This document shows, in pieces, positions 1 through 9,106 of a stretch of 64,000 nucleotides of DNA. Position 1 is the first letter of the stretch; every line of letters begins with the position of its first letter. The translations under genes and the position numbers were made by a program. The notes under the pieces are model-generated. The model worked only from the letters and a program-made list of their open reading frames with translations, was not told where the DNA came from and made no database searches. The stretch is from Rudaea cellulosilytica DSM 22992 (lineage in GTDB: Bacteria; Pseudomonadota; Gammaproteobacteria; Xanthomonadales; Rhodanobacteraceae), in the NCBI RefSeq assembly GCF_000378125.1, contig NZ_KB899244.1, positions 62,001-126,000 on the forward strand, written 5' to 3'.

Positions 1-222
1 GGACTGTCACCGCGCGATCGTAGTTTGATCACCGTGGCCAGCCTGATTTCGCTATACCGCACGAATGAGCTGCCATTCCATCTGAAGAAGGCGCTCGACA
101 ACGGCCTGAGCAAGGACGAACTGATTGAAACGATCACGCACCTTGCGTTTTACTCGGGCTGGCCCACCGCGAGTTCTGCCGTGCAGATCGCGCAGCGCAT
201 CTTCGATGAGCGCGCCGCGTAA
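1..222 (+). CDS. carboxymuconolactone decarboxylase family protein (partial, 3' end)
   Basis: The reading frame is open from base 1 to the stop at 220-222, so the start lies outside the window. The visible 73 residues run from GLSPRDRSLITVASLI to the C terminus. They match the family pattern of a helix after an R-[DS]R-x-[LM]-[IV]-T-[VL] segment, then a second helix containing HLAFYSGWPTA. The family (AhpD/CMD fold) includes gamma-carboxymuconolactone decarboxylase and peroxidase-like members. The CxxC pair of AhpD is not in the visible part, so redox activity cannot be judged. It is followed after 49 bp by an alcohol dehydrogenase gene on the same strand and probably heads or belongs to that operon. 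The family call is firm; the reaction is unknown. Confidence 0.85.
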   Translation, partial: GLSPRDRSLITVASLISLYRTNELPFHLKKALDNGLSKDELIETITHLAFYSGWPTASSAVQIAQRIFDERAA

Positions 223-271
223 TTCGATCACTGACCCCACGATTCCCACTTTCAACTGACCGGAGAAAGTT

Positions 272-1309
272 ATGCGCGCAACCGTCATGCATGGCGCGGG
301 CGACGTCCGCATCGAAACTGTTCCCGACGCCTCCATCGTCAATCCTACCGACGCCGTGATCCGTGTCACGCGTGCCTGCATCTGCGGCAGCGATTTGTGG
401 CCATATCAGTCAATGAAGCCGAGCGAAGCTGGGCAACGCATCGGCCATGAGGCAATTGGCGTCGTCGAAGCCATCGGCCGCGATGTGCGCAGCATTAAAG
501 TGGGCGACTTCGTGATCATGCCGTTCGCGTTTTCCGATGGCACCTGCACCTTCTGCCACGAACACTTGTATACCTCGTGCGTACACGGCGGATTCTTCGG
601 CGCTGGTGAAGTCGCTGGCGCGCAGGCCGAAGCGGTACGCGTGCCCTATGCCGACGGAACGCTCTATGCGCTGAAGGTGCACGCCGATGAAACATCGATG
701 GCATCGCTGCTCACGTTGTCCGACGTGATGGGCACCGGCCATCATGCCGCACGCATGGCGCAAGTAGGGCCTGGCAAGATTGCGGCCGTCGTCGGCGACG
801 GCGCCGTCGGGTTGTGCGCTGTGATCGCCGCCAAGCGACTTGGTGCGAAACAAATCATCCTGCTTGGCCGTCATCCGGACCGTATCGCGCTCGGGCGCGC
901 GTTCGGCGTAACCGACGTCGTCAGCGAACGCGGTGAAGAAGCGATCGAGCGCGTAAGAGAACTCACTGGCGGGTTCGGCGCGCACTCGGTGCTTGAGTGC
1001 GTGGGTCATGGTGAATCGGCCAACACGGCGATCCTGATTACACGCCCCGGCGGGCACTTGGGCCGTGTGGGTGTGCCGCAGCAGGAAACTCTGCCGTCAT
1101 CGCTGCCCGCATTCTTCCACAACATCACGATAGGAGGCGGACCAGCACCGGTGCGCGCCTATATCGAAGAACTTCTGCCGGATGTGCTGGAAGGCCGCAT
1201 CGAACCGGGTCGCGTATTCGACCGCGTGACGAATCTCGACGGCGTGCCGCAAGGGTATCGTGACATGAACGATCGCAAGGCGATCAAGGTGATGGTAAAA
1301 CCATCATGA
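272..1309 (+). CDS. zinc-dependent alcohol dehydrogenase family protein
   Basis: A 345-residue medium-chain dehydrogenase/reductase, normal length for the family. The N-terminal GroES-like domain carries the catalytic zinc ligands: Cys38 in CICGSD and the GHE motif at 58-60. The structural-zinc lobe around residues 92-103 has C-x2-C-x2-H-x4-C, so one of the usual four cysteines appears as histidine or shifted. The NAD(P)-binding domain follows, with a VVGDGAVGL glycine motif near residue 170. It should oxidise an alcohol or reduce an aldehyde with NAD(P) in the cytoplasm; the substrate is not evident. The start ATG follows a GGAGAAAG Shine-Dalgarno sequence. The stop overlaps the next gene by 4 bp (ATGA), indicating translational coupling. 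Confidence 0.9.
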   Translation: MRATVMHGAGDVRIETVPDASIVNPTDAVIRVTRACICGSDLWPYQSMKPSEAGQRIGHEAIGVVEAIGRDVRSIKVGDFVIMPFAFSDGTCTFCHEHLYTSCVHGGFFGAGEVAGAQAEAVRVPYADGTLYALKVHADETSMASLLTLSDVMGTGHHAARMAQVGPGKIAAVVGDGAVGLCAVIAAKRLGAKQIILLGRHPDRIALGRAFGVTDVVSERGEEAIERVRELTGGFGAHSVLECVGHGESANTAILITRPGGHLGRVGVPQQETLPSSLPAFFHNITIGGGPAPVRAYIEELLPDVLEGRIEPGRVFDRVTNLDGVPQGYRDMNDRKAIKVMVKPS

Positions 1310-1722
1310 AAGCAGTTGCGGAATCAAACGACGACACTCATGCGCGTGGGCGCTGGTGGATGGACGAACTGAGTCGCCTGGCTGCTGCCGACGATCTCCA
1401 TATTTCTCCGTTACGTGCTGATGGCGTCACCTACGGCACGCCGACGTGGATATGGTCGGTAGTAGTCGACGACGATCTGTATGTGCGTGCCTACCACGGC
1501 ACGCGCTCCCGCTGGTATCGAGCCGCGCTCGCGCAGCGCGCCGGTCGTATCCGCGCCATTGGCACGACATACGAAGTCACATTCGAACCCGTAGCCGGTT
1601 CGAACCAGAGCCGCATCGATGCTGCATATCGGGCGAAATACGGCGACAGTCCTTACCTCGATGCAATGATCGGCGAACAGGCGTGCGCCGCCACCGTCAA
1701 GATAACGCCACGCGCCGAATAG
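1306..1722 (+). CDS. DUF2255 family protein
   Basis: A 138-residue soluble protein with no signal peptide, starting in an ATGA overlap with the alcohol dehydrogenase stop codon. The middle part, with the sequence [21 protein letters not shown] followed by a RWYRAAL segment, is what I recognise as DUF2255. This is a small family often found beside oxidoreductases and cupins in proteobacteria and actinobacteria. Function is not established. The tight coupling to the dehydrogenase suggests a role in the same pathway, but nothing in the sequence gives catalytic residues. The fold resembles the small beta-barrel of flavin-reductase-like or nitroreductase-associated proteins; that similarity is my impression only. 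Confidence 0.75.
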   Translation: MKAVAESNDDTHARGRWWMDELSRLAAADDLHISPLRADGVTYGTPTWIWSVVVDDDLYVRAYHGTRSRWYRAALAQRAGRIRAIGTTYEVTFEPVAGSNQSRIDAAYRAKYGDSPYLDAMIGEQACAATVKITPRAE

Positions 1723-1763
1723 TCATTTCATCGGATCGATCTTTTGCATCGGAGGAAACCACA

Positions 1764-2183
1764 ATGGAGTTGAAACGAGCAGGATCACAACCATCCGCGA
1801 AAGGGTCCGCAGAATTTTTCACGGGTAGCGTACGCATCGATCCGCTGAACGCGCCGCCGGCGCCGGCCCGCGTTTCGTGCGCCAGCGTGACTTTCGAGCC
1901 CGGCGCGCGCACGGCGTGGCACAAGCACCCGCTTGGCCAGACCCTGGTTGTGACTTCCGGTTGCGGCTGGACCCAATGTGAAGGCGAGCCGATCGTCGAG
2001 ATCCGTGCCGGTGACGTTATCTGGTGTCCGCCCGGGCACAGGCACTGGCACGGCGCGACGCCAACGACGGCGATGACGCACATCGCGATCCAGGAAGCGC
2101 TCGACGGAAAGAACGTGGAATGGTTGGAGAAGGTCTCCGACGAGCAATACCTCGCAGGTTCGAAACAGGACACGGCGCAGTAA
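1764..2183 (+). CDS. cupin domain-containing protein
   Basis: A 139-residue single-domain cupin. The ATG at 1764 is chosen because GGAGGA lies 8 bases upstream and the cupin starts just after it; the frame is open further upstream but there overlaps the DUF2255 gene out of frame. Cupin motif 1 is visible as [13 protein letters not shown] (two histidines and a glutamine where Glu is common) and motif 2 as [11 protein letters not shown]. Small cupins of this type are annotated near alkylhydroperoxidase and oxidoreductase genes as carboxymuconolactone-decarboxylase-associated or mandelonitrile-lyase-like proteins. The metal site is present; the substrate is unknown. It belongs to the same + strand cassette. 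Confidence 0.85.
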   Translation: MELKRAGSQPSAKGSAEFFTGSVRIDPLNAPPAPARVSCASVTFEPGARTAWHKHPLGQTLVVTSGCGWTQCEGEPIVEIRAGDVIWCPPGHRHWHGATPTTAMTHIAIQEALDGKNVEWLEKVSDEQYLAGSKQDTAQ

Positions 2184-2208
2184 TTCAGAAATTCTTGGAA
2201 GGTAAATC

Positions 2209-2844
2209 ATGAAGGTAGGAATTCTCGGATCGAGCGACGTCGCTAAATCCCTGGCCAGTGGCTTTCTCAATGAAGGCCACCAAGTCATGTTGGGCTCGCG
2301 GGCGCCAGAGAAGTTGACGTCCTGGGTGAGCGAAAGCGGCAATAGCGCGTCGCGAGGAACGTTCGCTGAGACCGCGCGATTTGGAGAACTCGTGGTCCTC
2401 GCCGTTCATGGAACCAAATCCGTGGAAGCGATCCAGACGGCCGGTGCGGAAAATTTCAAGGGTAAGGTCGTTATGGACGCTACCAACCCCCTGGAGATGT
2501 CAGAAGGCCTTCCGAAGCTGGTCGGTGGTCTCGGCAGTTCTGCGGGCGAACTCAATCAAAAGGCACTATCTGGCGCCTTTGTCATCAAAGCGTTCAATAC
2601 CGTGGGTAACGCACATTTCTACAAGCCGCAGTTTGCCGGTGGTCCACCGGACATGTTTCTTTGCGGTGACGATGGGAAAGCAAAAGAACAAGTTTCAGCG
2701 ATCTGCAGAGCCTTTGGCTGGAACCCGATCGATGTCGGCGGCATTGCGCTTTCGCATTACCTCGAGGCCACTGCGATGATCTGGATCATCACCGCATTCA
2801 CCGGTGGACACTGGAACCAAGCGTTCAAGCTGCTGAGAAAATAA
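2209..2844 (+). CDS. NADPH-dependent F420 reductase-like oxidoreductase
   Basis: A 211-residue protein with an N-terminal Rossmann fold: MKVGILGSSDVAKSLASGF resembles the GxLGxGxVGxxLA dinucleotide loop, with Ser in place of the third glycine. GSR after the second strand suggests binding of the NADPH 2'-phosphate. A VVMDATNPLE segment near residue 90 and a VIKAFNTVGN segment near residue 125 are family hallmarks. Despite the family name (coenzyme F420-dependent NADP oxidoreductase), most proteobacterial members occur in organisms without F420, so the partner cofactor is unclear. A GGAAGG Shine-Dalgarno lies just ahead of the start. Same cassette as the flanking cupin and isomerase-like genes. 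Confidence 0.82.
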   Translation: MKVGILGSSDVAKSLASGFLNEGHQVMLGSRAPEKLTSWVSESGNSASRGTFAETARFGELVVLAVHGTKSVEAIQTAGAENFKGKVVMDATNPLEMSEGLPKLVGGLGSSAGELNQKALSGAFVIKAFNTVGNAHFYKPQFAGGPPDMFLCGDDGKAKEQVSAICRAFGWNPIDVGGIALSHYLEATAMIWIITAFTGGHWNQAFKLLRK

Positions 2845-2934
2845 CAGCTATCTGAAGTAACGCCGGCAGCGACTGGCGCGCGACATCCCTCTTCACCGTT
2901 TAATCGCAACTCAACTCCAACAGGATATACATCA

Positions 2935-3234
2935 ATGAAACTTCTCTGCCTCGACGTTCCCCAACCCGGCGCCGCGATGGAAAAATACGCGCCACACATG
3001 CAGGCCGAGGTGCGCCACACCTGGAAGGCCTACAAAGGCGGCCTGGTGCGCGACATCTACTTCCGCCAGGACCGTCCCGGTGTCGCTATCATCGCCGAGG
3101 CCGACTCGGTGGAAGCCGCGAAAGCCACGCTAATGGAGTTTCCGCTGGCGAAGGCTGGCCTCATTGGCTGGGACGTCATCCCGCTGGGAGCGTTCGCCAA
3201 CTGGGAACTGCTATTCGCTACGAGCAACGCCTGA
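2935..3234 (+). CDS. muconolactone isomerase / YciI-like dimeric alpha-beta barrel protein
   Basis: A 99-residue protein with no signal peptide, with the alternating strand-helix layout of the dimeric ferredoxin-like barrel (alternating charged helix HMQAEVRHTWKAYKGG, then strand VAIIAEADSVEAAKATLMEF). Members include muconolactone delta-isomerase and YciI-like proteins. The C-terminal strand LIGWDVIPLGAF fits this family. I see no residues that single out a reaction. It is the last gene of the + strand cassette: an 89 bp gap precedes it, and a convergent gene follows. The combination of CMD-like protein, cupin and this protein hints at processing of lactone or aromatic-derived intermediates, but that is inference. 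Confidence 0.65.
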   Translation: MKLLCLDVPQPGAAMEKYAPHMQAEVRHTWKAYKGGLVRDIYFRQDRPGVAIIAEADSVEAAKATLMEFPLAKAGLIGWDVIPLGAFANWELLFATSNA

Positions 3235-3300
3235 CGGACTTCATCAGTGCGAGTGCTGGCCGCTTGTATTCGGCAGTCTCGGAAGATGACTGGCGATGTC

Positions 3301-3329
3301 GGTCTCGCAATACGAGCGAGACCAAAAAA
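3301..3329. repeat. perfect 8-bp inverted repeat with flanking A6 tract between convergent genes
   Basis: GGTCTCGC at 3301-3308 and GCGAGACC at 3316-3323 form an 8-bp perfect stem with a 7-nt loop, followed by AAAAAA at 3324-3329. It lies between the + strand cassette ending at 3234 and aspA ending at 3424 on the - strand. For + strand transcripts the run after the stem is A, not U, and for - strand transcripts the U run precedes the stem. It is therefore not a textbook intrinsic terminator in either direction, though the location suggests a termination or RNA-end role. Confidence 0.5.
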
Positions 3330-3423
3330 TAGCGATTTGTGGCGATATGAAACGGGTAAATGGCCGCGCGCAGATTGATTCGGATCAAATCGGCGTTTCT
3401 TTCACGCCAAGTTCGCGGATCGC

Positions 3424-4821
3424 TCAGGGGCCGTGTGGCCGTGCGAGCTTTTCTGGGCTGAGAATTCCTTCCAGCGCTTCTTGCGTCAGTAATCCGCGTT
3501 GCAGAACGATGTGGCCGACGCCGGCGCCGGTCGCTTGTGCTTCGACTGCCACTTCCGTCGCCGCCACGTAACCAATATGCGGGTTCAACGCCGTGGCGAT
3601 GCCGATGGAGTTTTCGACCTGCTGACGCAAGCGATCCTTGTTCGCTGTTATTTCCACCACGCAATTCTTCGCCAGGGTTTCACAGCCGCGGCGAAGGTGA
3701 GAAAGGCTGCGGAATAGACTCAACGCAATAATCGGCTCGAACGCATTCAACTGCAGCTGTCCCGACTGGGCGGCAAAAGTGATGGTGACATCGTTGCCGA
3801 TGACTTCGAAAGCAATCTGGTTGACGACTTCGGGAATCACCGGATTGATCTTGCCCGGCATGATCGACGAACCCGACTGCCGCGGCGGCAGGTTGATCTC
3901 GCCGAGTCCCGCGCGCGGCCCCGATGCTAGCAGGCGCAGGTCGTTGCAGATCTTGCCGAGCTTCACCGCGACGCGCTTCAACGCGCCGGACAGATGCACG
4001 AACACGCCGCAGTCCTGAGTTGATTCGATCAAATCAGGAGCGGTGATGAGGTCGATGCCGGTCAACTCCGACAGCTTGCGCCGAACGAGGTCTGCGTAAC
4101 CCGGATGCGAGTTGATGCCCGTGCCGATCGCGGTCGCGCCAAGATTGATCTCGCGCAGGAAGGCCATCGCCTCGACAAGGCGCAGCATGTCCTCGTCCAT
4201 CATCACCGCATAGGTACCGAATTCTTGGCCGAGCGTCATCGGCACGGCGTCCTGCAGCTGCGTGCGTCCAACCTTGAGCACGTCGGCGAATTCCTCACGC
4301 TTGGCGAGGAACGCATTGCGCAATTCGGCCATCGCGACGAGCAGCGCCTGTGCCTGCGCCCACGCGGCAAGCTTCAACGCGGTCGGATAGACGTCGTTCG
4401 TGCTCTGGCCAAGGTTGACGTGCTCGTTGGGATGTAGATGACGGAAATCGCCTTTGCTATGCCCCATCCATTCGAGCGCACGGTTGGCGACGACCTCGTT
4501 CGCATTCATGTTCGTCGATGTGCCCGCACCACCTTGGATCACGTCGACGACGAACTGGTCGTGCAGCGCGCCGGCGCGGATCTCGGCACAGGCGCGAACA
4601 ATCGCATCCGTCCGCGGCGCATCGAGCAAACCCAGCTCGTTGTTGGCCAGCGCCGCAGCTTGTTTGATTGCGGCGAGCGCGGCGATCAGCTCAGGGTTGT
4701 GGCCGATACGCTCGCCGCTGATCGGAAAATTTTCGATCGCACGCAGCGTATGCACGCCCCAATAGACATCGGCAGGCACCTCGCGATCGCCGAGCAGATC
4801 GTGTTCGACTCGAAAGGTCAT
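3424..4821 (-). CDS. aspA: aspartate ammonia-lyase
   Basis: A 465-residue member of the aspartase/fumarase superfamily that converts L-aspartate to fumarate and ammonia in the cytoplasm. The N terminus (EHDLLGDREVPAD, then WGVHTLRAIENFPIS) is characteristic of aspartase rather than class II fumarase. The substrate-binding GQSTNDVYPTA segment is at about 138-148. The superfamily signature GSSIMPGKINPV is at 317-328, carrying the catalytic Ser318. The frame stays open upstream into the gabD gene; I start at the ATG at 4819-4821, where homology begins and the protein has normal length. It lies 7 bp after gabD and is the last gene of the long - strand run, where it would channel aspartate nitrogen and carbon to the TCA cycle. 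Confidence 0.93.
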   Translation of the reverse strand: MTFRVEHDLLGDREVPADVYWGVHTLRAIENFPISGERIGHNPELIAALAAIKQAAALANNELGLLDAPRTDAIVRACAEIRAGALHDQFVVDVIQGGAGTSTNMNANEVVANRALEWMGHSKGDFRHLHPNEHVNLGQSTNDVYPTALKLAAWAQAQALLVAMAELRNAFLAKREEFADVLKVGRTQLQDAVPMTLGQEFGTYAVMMDEDMLRLVEAMAFLREINLGATAIGTGINSHPGYADLVRRKLSELTGIDLITAPDLIESTQDCGVFVHLSGALKRVAVKLGKICNDLRLLASGPRAGLGEINLPPRQSGSSIMPGKINPVIPEVVNQIAFEVIGNDVTITFAAQSGQLQLNAFEPIIALSLFRSLSHLRRGCETLAKNCVVEITANKDRLRQQVENSIGIATALNPHIGYVAATEVAVEAQATGAGVGHIVLQRGLLTQEALEGILSPEKLARPHGP

Positions 4822-4828
4822 CGCAGGC

Positions 4829-6301
4829 TCAGTCCAGGCCGCCCTGGCACAGATATTTGATGTGCATGTATTCGTCGATGCCGTAACGCGAGCCTTCGCG
4901 GCCGTAGCCCGACGCCTTGATGCCGCCGAACGGGGCGGCCTCGGCGGCAACGGCGCCCTCGTTGATGCCGATCAGGCCCGACTCGAGCGCTGACGCGAGC
5001 CGCGCAATGCGGCGCACATCGCGCGTGTAGAAATACGCGGCCAGTCCGTATGGCGTGCCGTTGGCTTCGGCCACGACCGCGCCTTCGTCGTTGAAACGGG
5101 ACACGGGCACGACCGGGCCGAACGTTTCTTCGCAGGAACAGTCCATCGTCGCGGTCACTCCGGTCAGCACGGTCGGTTGGAAATAGTTCGGTCCGAGAGC
5201 GGGCAATGGTTCACCGCCGCTAACGACCTGCGCGCCTTTGGACAACGCGTCGCGCACGTGGCGCTCGACCTTTTCCACCGCACGCGCATTGATCAGCGGC
5301 CCGATCTGCGAAACGGGATCGCTCGCCGGGCCGACCTTGAGCGCAGCCACGCGCTTGACCAGGCGCTGCACGAAGTCGTCGTGCACTGCGTCGTGGACGT
5401 AGACGCGGTTCGGACACACGCAGGTCTGTCCGCCATTGCGGAACTTCGACGCCATCAGTCCGTCCACGGCGGCGTCGAGATCGGCGTCCTCGAAAACGAT
5501 GAACGGCGCGTTGCCGCCGAGCTCCAACGACAGCTTCTTCAGCGTATCGGCGCTGGCGCGCGCGAGATGCCGGCCGACCGGCGTGGAGCCGGTGAAGGTC
5601 AGCTTGCGCACGCGCGTATCGGCCAGCCAGACGTCGACGACTTCGGGCGCATGCGCGCGCGAAGCAGTGACGAGGTTGAGCACGCCAGCTGGCACGCCGG
5701 CTTCTTCGGCCAGCTTCGCCAATGCGAGCGCGGTCAGTGGCGTGTCCTCGGCCGGCTTGGCGACCACCGTGCAGCCGGCGGCCAGGGCCGGCGCGATCTT
5801 GCGCGCGATCATCGCCGCCGGAAAATTCCACGGCGAGATCGCGGCGATCACGCCGACCGGTTCCTTCACCGCGAACATCTGCCGTCCGCGCACCGGCGGC
5901 GGGATCACGTCGCCGTAGCTGCGTACCGCCTCGGCGGCGAACCATTCGACGTAGCTGGCGGCGTAGGCGATCTCGCCGATCGCCTCGGCGAGCGGCTTGC
6001 CCTGCTCGCGAGAGATCAGCTTGCCGAGATCTTCCTTGTGTTCGAGCAGCAGCGCATTCCAGCGCGCGAGGATGCGCGAGCGATCACGTGCGGGCACGGC
6101 GCGCCACGCGGGGAACGCCGCGTGGGCGGATTCGAGCGCAGCGCGTGCGTCGTCTGCGCCGCCATCCGGCACGCTCGCGAACGCCCGTGCGAGCGCGGGA
6201 TCCTCGACGTCATAGCGCGCGCCACTGGCAGCCTCGCACCAACGACCGCCGATGAAATGCTTGGAGCGCAACAGATCGTCACGTTGCAAAGTCAGAGACA
6301 T
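4829..6301 (-). CDS. gabD: NAD(P)-dependent succinate-semialdehyde dehydrogenase
   Basis: A 490-residue aldehyde dehydrogenase of the GabD clade, the usual length. Key residues are visible: Asn159 in SPWNF, Lys182 in AKPAEDTP, general base Glu260 in LELGGNAP and nucleophile Cys294 in GGQTCVCPNR. The second cysteine two residues later occurs in GabD-type enzymes. It oxidises succinate semialdehyde, or a similar omega-carboxy aldehyde, to the diacid. It follows the decarboxylating dehydrogenase gene after 82 bp and is almost joined to aspA, so the products of the pathway would be succinate and fumarate. Exact substrate is inferred from family; glutarate semialdehyde is an alternative. Confidence 0.88.
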   Translation of the reverse strand: MSLTLQRDDLLRSKHFIGGRWCEAASGARYDVEDPALARAFASVPDGGADDARAALESAHAAFPAWRAVPARDRSRILARWNALLLEHKEDLGKLISREQGKPLAEAIGEIAYAASYVEWFAAEAVRSYGDVIPPPVRGRQMFAVKEPVGVIAAISPWNFPAAMIARKIAPALAAGCTVVAKPAEDTPLTALALAKLAEEAGVPAGVLNLVTASRAHAPEVVDVWLADTRVRKLTFTGSTPVGRHLARASADTLKKLSLELGGNAPFIVFEDADLDAAVDGLMASKFRNGGQTCVCPNRVYVHDAVHDDFVQRLVKRVAALKVGPASDPVSQIGPLINARAVEKVERHVRDALSKGAQVVSGGEPLPALGPNYFQPTVLTGVTATMDCSCEETFGPVVPVSRFNDEGAVVAEANGTPYGLAAYFYTRDVRRIARLASALESGLIGINEGAVAAEAAPFGGIKASGYGREGSRYGIDEYMHIKYLCQGGLD

Positions 6302-6383
6302 GGTGAATGCCTTAATTGTGAGTCAGTGAAGAATTTCGCTTTGTTCGTCATTCCCACAAAAAGCGGAAATGACACCCCGTTGC

Positions 6384-7469
6384 TCAGCCCGCCGCAACGA
6401 GCCGAGCGATGGCCTCGCCTACTTCGCTCGTGGTTGCATTGCCGCCCAGGTCGGCCGTGCGCGGGCCGTCGCGCAGCACCTGTTCGATCGCGGCGAGGAT
6501 CGCATCATGCGCGGCGCGGCCTGCACCCTGCCCTTTGCCGAGGAAGTCGAGCATCAGCGCGCCCGACCAGACCATCGCGATCGGGTTGGCGATAGCCTTG
6601 CCGGCAATGTCCGGCGCGGACCCGTGCACGGGCTCGAACAGCGAGGGAAACGTACGATCGGGATTGAGATTGGCCGACGGAGCCAGACCGATCGTGCCGG
6701 TCGTCGCCGGGCCGAGATCAGAAAGAATGTCGCCGAACAGATTCGATGCGACGACGACATCAAAGCGACCCGGCTGCAGCACGAAGCGTGCGCACAGAAT
6801 GTCGATGTGCTGCTTGTCCACCGCCACCTGCGGATAGCCGGCGCCGATCGCGTCGGCACGCCCGTCCCACCACGGCATGCTGATCGCGATACCGTTGCTC
6901 TTCGTCGCCACGGTGAGGTGTTTGCGCGGACGCGAATTGGCCAGCTCGAACGCATAACGCAGCACACGATCGGCGCCGAAGCGCGAATACACCGACTCCT
7001 GGATCACGATCTCGCGCTCGGTGCCGGCATACATGATGCCGCCGAGCGAGGTGTACTCGCCTTCGGTGTTCTCGCGCACCACGTAGTAGTCGATGTCGCC
7101 CGGCTTGCGCCCGGCGAGCGGGCACGGCACGCCCTCGAACAGGCGCACCGGCCGCAAGTTGATGTACTGATCGAATTCGCGGCGGAACTTGAGCAGCGAA
7201 CCCCACAATGACACGTGGTCTGGCACTGTCGCCGGCCAGCCGACGGCGCCGAAATACAGCGCATCCATGCCTTGCAGTTGCGCCTTCCAGTCGTCGGGCA
7301 TCATCTGCCCGTGCTGTGCGTAGTAGTCGCAGTGTGCCCAGTCGAAATGGACGAAATCCAAATCGATACCGAAGCGCCGTGCGGCGGCCTGGAGCACGCG
7401 CATCCCCTCGGGCATGACTTCCTTGCCGATGCCATCGCCAGGCAGGAAGGCAATGCGATATTTGCTCAT
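6384..7469 (-). CDS. tartrate dehydrogenase / D-malate-type beta-decarboxylating dehydrogenase
   Basis: A 361-residue protein of the isocitrate/isopropylmalate dehydrogenase superfamily. The N-terminal LPGDGIGKEVMPEGM motif, YYVVRENTEGEYTSLGG segment (residues about 138-154), TKSNGI and the metal-binding SNLFGDILSDLGP segment are all present. The N-terminal half matches the tartrate dehydrogenase/decarboxylase and D-malate dehydrogenase (TtuC, DmlA) branch. The reaction is NAD-dependent oxidation of a 2-hydroxy diacid with loss of CO2, using Mn or Mg. The start ATG overlaps the stop of the ABC ATPase gene by 4 bp, so it is translationally coupled to the importer. Substrate choice among tartrate, D-malate and isopropylmalate-like acids is not resolved. 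Confidence 0.85.
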   Translation of the reverse strand: MSKYRIAFLPGDGIGKEVMPEGMRVLQAAARRFGIDLDFVHFDWAHCDYYAQHGQMMPDDWKAQLQGMDALYFGAVGWPATVPDHVSLWGSLLKFRREFDQYINLRPVRLFEGVPCPLAGRKPGDIDYYVVRENTEGEYTSLGGIMYAGTEREIVIQESVYSRFGADRVLRYAFELANSRPRKHLTVATKSNGIAISMPWWDGRADAIGAGYPQVAVDKQHIDILCARFVLQPGRFDVVVASNLFGDILSDLGPATTGTIGLAPSANLNPDRTFPSLFEPVHGSAPDIAGKAIANPIAMVWSGALMLDFLGKGQGAGRAAHDAILAAIEQVLRDGPRTADLGGNATTSEVGEAIARLVAAG

Positions 7470-9106
7470 GGTACGAAAACTCCTGTGGGCGCGGGCCTGG
7501 CGGCCAGCACTTCGTCAAGCCAGCCGGTGCGCAATTCGGGAACCGAGCGCGCCAGTTGTTCGTAATAGGGATGGTGAGGACCGCGTGCATAGTCTTCGCG
7601 TGCGATCTGCGCGAGCTTGCGCCCGTAGCGCATGACCACGATGGCGTCGCACACCGCACGCACGCTGTGCATGTCGTGGCTGATGAACAGATACGACGCC
7701 TTGACTTCGCGCCGCAACTCGCAAATCAGATCGAGAATGGCCGCGGCGACGACGGGGTCGAGCGCGGAAGTCACTTCGTCGCAGAGGATAAGGTCAGGCT
7801 GCGCGGCGAGCGCCCGCGCAAGGTTCACGCGTTGCTTCTGGCCGCCGGACAAGCCCACGCAGCTGCGCTCTGCGAGCGTCGCCGGCAGTTTGACCAAGTC
7901 GAGTAATTCGGCAACGCGACGCCGACGCGCGTTCGCGTCCATGTCGTGAAAAAAAGCGAGCGGTCGTTCGAGAATCTTCGCCACCGTATGCGCGGGATTG
8001 AGCGCGGTGTCGGCATGCTGGAACACGATCTGCACGCGACGCAGCGTCTCGCGGTCGCGCTGCGCCAGCGTCGCGGGCAATGGATGCCCGCCAAAGCGGA
8101 TCGTGCCGGCAGCGGGCGCGATCAACCCGGCGATGCAGCGCGCCAGCGTCGATTTGCCGGAACCGGATTCGCCGATCACACCGATGGCCTGCCCCGCATA
8201 CAACTGGATCTCGACGTCTTCGAGCACCGGGTGTTCGCACTTGCCGTCGCGCACGCGGCCATAGCCGGCCGACAGTGCGGTGACTTCGAGCAGCGGCATC
8301 GCAGAGGGTTGGGCGGACACGTCCGGCGCGCGCTCGCCGATGCGCGAGGCTGCGAGCAGGCTGCGCGTGTAGTCGTCTGCGGGCGAGGCAAGAATCTGCA
8401 CCGTGCTGGCACATTCGCGCATGCGGCCATGGCGCAGCACGAGAATACTATCCGCCATCTGCGCGACGACGGCGAGATCGTGGCTGACGTAGATCGCGCT
8501 GACGCCACGCTCGCGCATGGCGCGGCGGAATGCGGCGAGCACTTCGACCTGAGTCGTCACATCGAGCGCCGTGGTCGGCTCGTCGAAGATGACGACGTCC
8601 GGATCGGCGATCAGGGCCATCGCCGCCATCAACCTCTGCAACTGGCCGCCGGAAACTTCGTGCGGATAACGCTGACCAATCGTCTCGGCATCCGGCAGCG
8701 CCAGTTCGCGGAACAACGCGATTGCTTTGCGTTCAGCCGCAGCGCGCTCGAGCACGCCGTGCAGCAGCGCGGGTTCGACCACCTGATCGAGAAGCCGCCG
8801 CGAGGGATTGAACGAAGCCGCCGCGCTCTGCGCGATATAGGCGATCTTACGGCCGCGCAGCGCACGCTTGCCCGATTCGGCCAGCGTCAATACATCGACC
8901 TCGCCCACCCGCACACGGCCGCTGGCAATACGGCAGCCGCGACGCGCGTAACCCATCAGCGCAAGCGCGATGGTGGTCTTGCCGGAACCGGATTCACCGA
9001 TCAGTGCCAACACCTGCCCCGGCTCGACCGTGAAGCTGATGTCGTGCACGAGGCCGACGTCGCCCGCGACGATACGCAGGTTCTCCACTTCGATGCGCGC
9101 GCCCAT
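7466..9106 (-). CDS. dipeptide-type ABC transporter, fused double ATP-binding protein
   Basis: A 546-residue protein with two complete nucleotide-binding domains, equivalent to DppD fused to DppF. The first domain has Walker A GESGSGKTT at 37-45, signature VSGGQLQR and Walker B VVIFDEPTTALD. The second has Walker A GESGSGKST, signature LSGGQKQR and Walker B LILCDEVTSALD. Both catalytic glutamates are present. It powers uptake through the two permeases encoded just upstream. The start at 9106 is chosen because the stop of the permease gene shares one base with it (TGATG); the open frame continues upstream but overlaps the permease. Peptides, opines or nickel are typical cargo of the family. 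Confidence 0.92.
   Translation of the reverse strand: MGARIEVENLRIVAGDVGLVHDISFTVEPGQVLALIGESGSGKTTIALALMGYARRGCRIASGRVRVGEVDVLTLAESGKRALRGRKIAYIAQSAAASFNPSRRLLDQVVEPALLHGVLERAAAERKAIALFRELALPDAETIGQRYPHEVSGGQLQRLMAAMALIADPDVVIFDEPTTALDVTTQVEVLAAFRRAMRERGVSAIYVSHDLAVVAQMADSILVLRHGRMRECASTVQILASPADDYTRSLLAASRIGERAPDVSAQPSAMPLLEVTALSAGYGRVRDGKCEHPVLEDVEIQLYAGQAIGVIGESGSGKSTLARCIAGLIAPAAGTIRFGGHPLPATLAQRDRETLRRVQIVFQHADTALNPAHTVAKILERPLAFFHDMDANARRRRVAELLDLVKLPATLAERSCVGLSGGQKQRVNLARALAAQPDLILCDEVTSALDPVVAAAILDLICELRREVKASYLFISHDMHSVRAVCDAIVVMRYGRKLAQIAREDYARGPHHPYYEQLARSVPELRTGWLDEVLAARPAPTGVFVP

Noticed and set aside
4822-4950. N-terminal extension of aspA into the gabD gene
   Set aside because: The extra 43 residues are Arg/Ala-rich and out of frame with gabD; aspartase homology starts at 4821.
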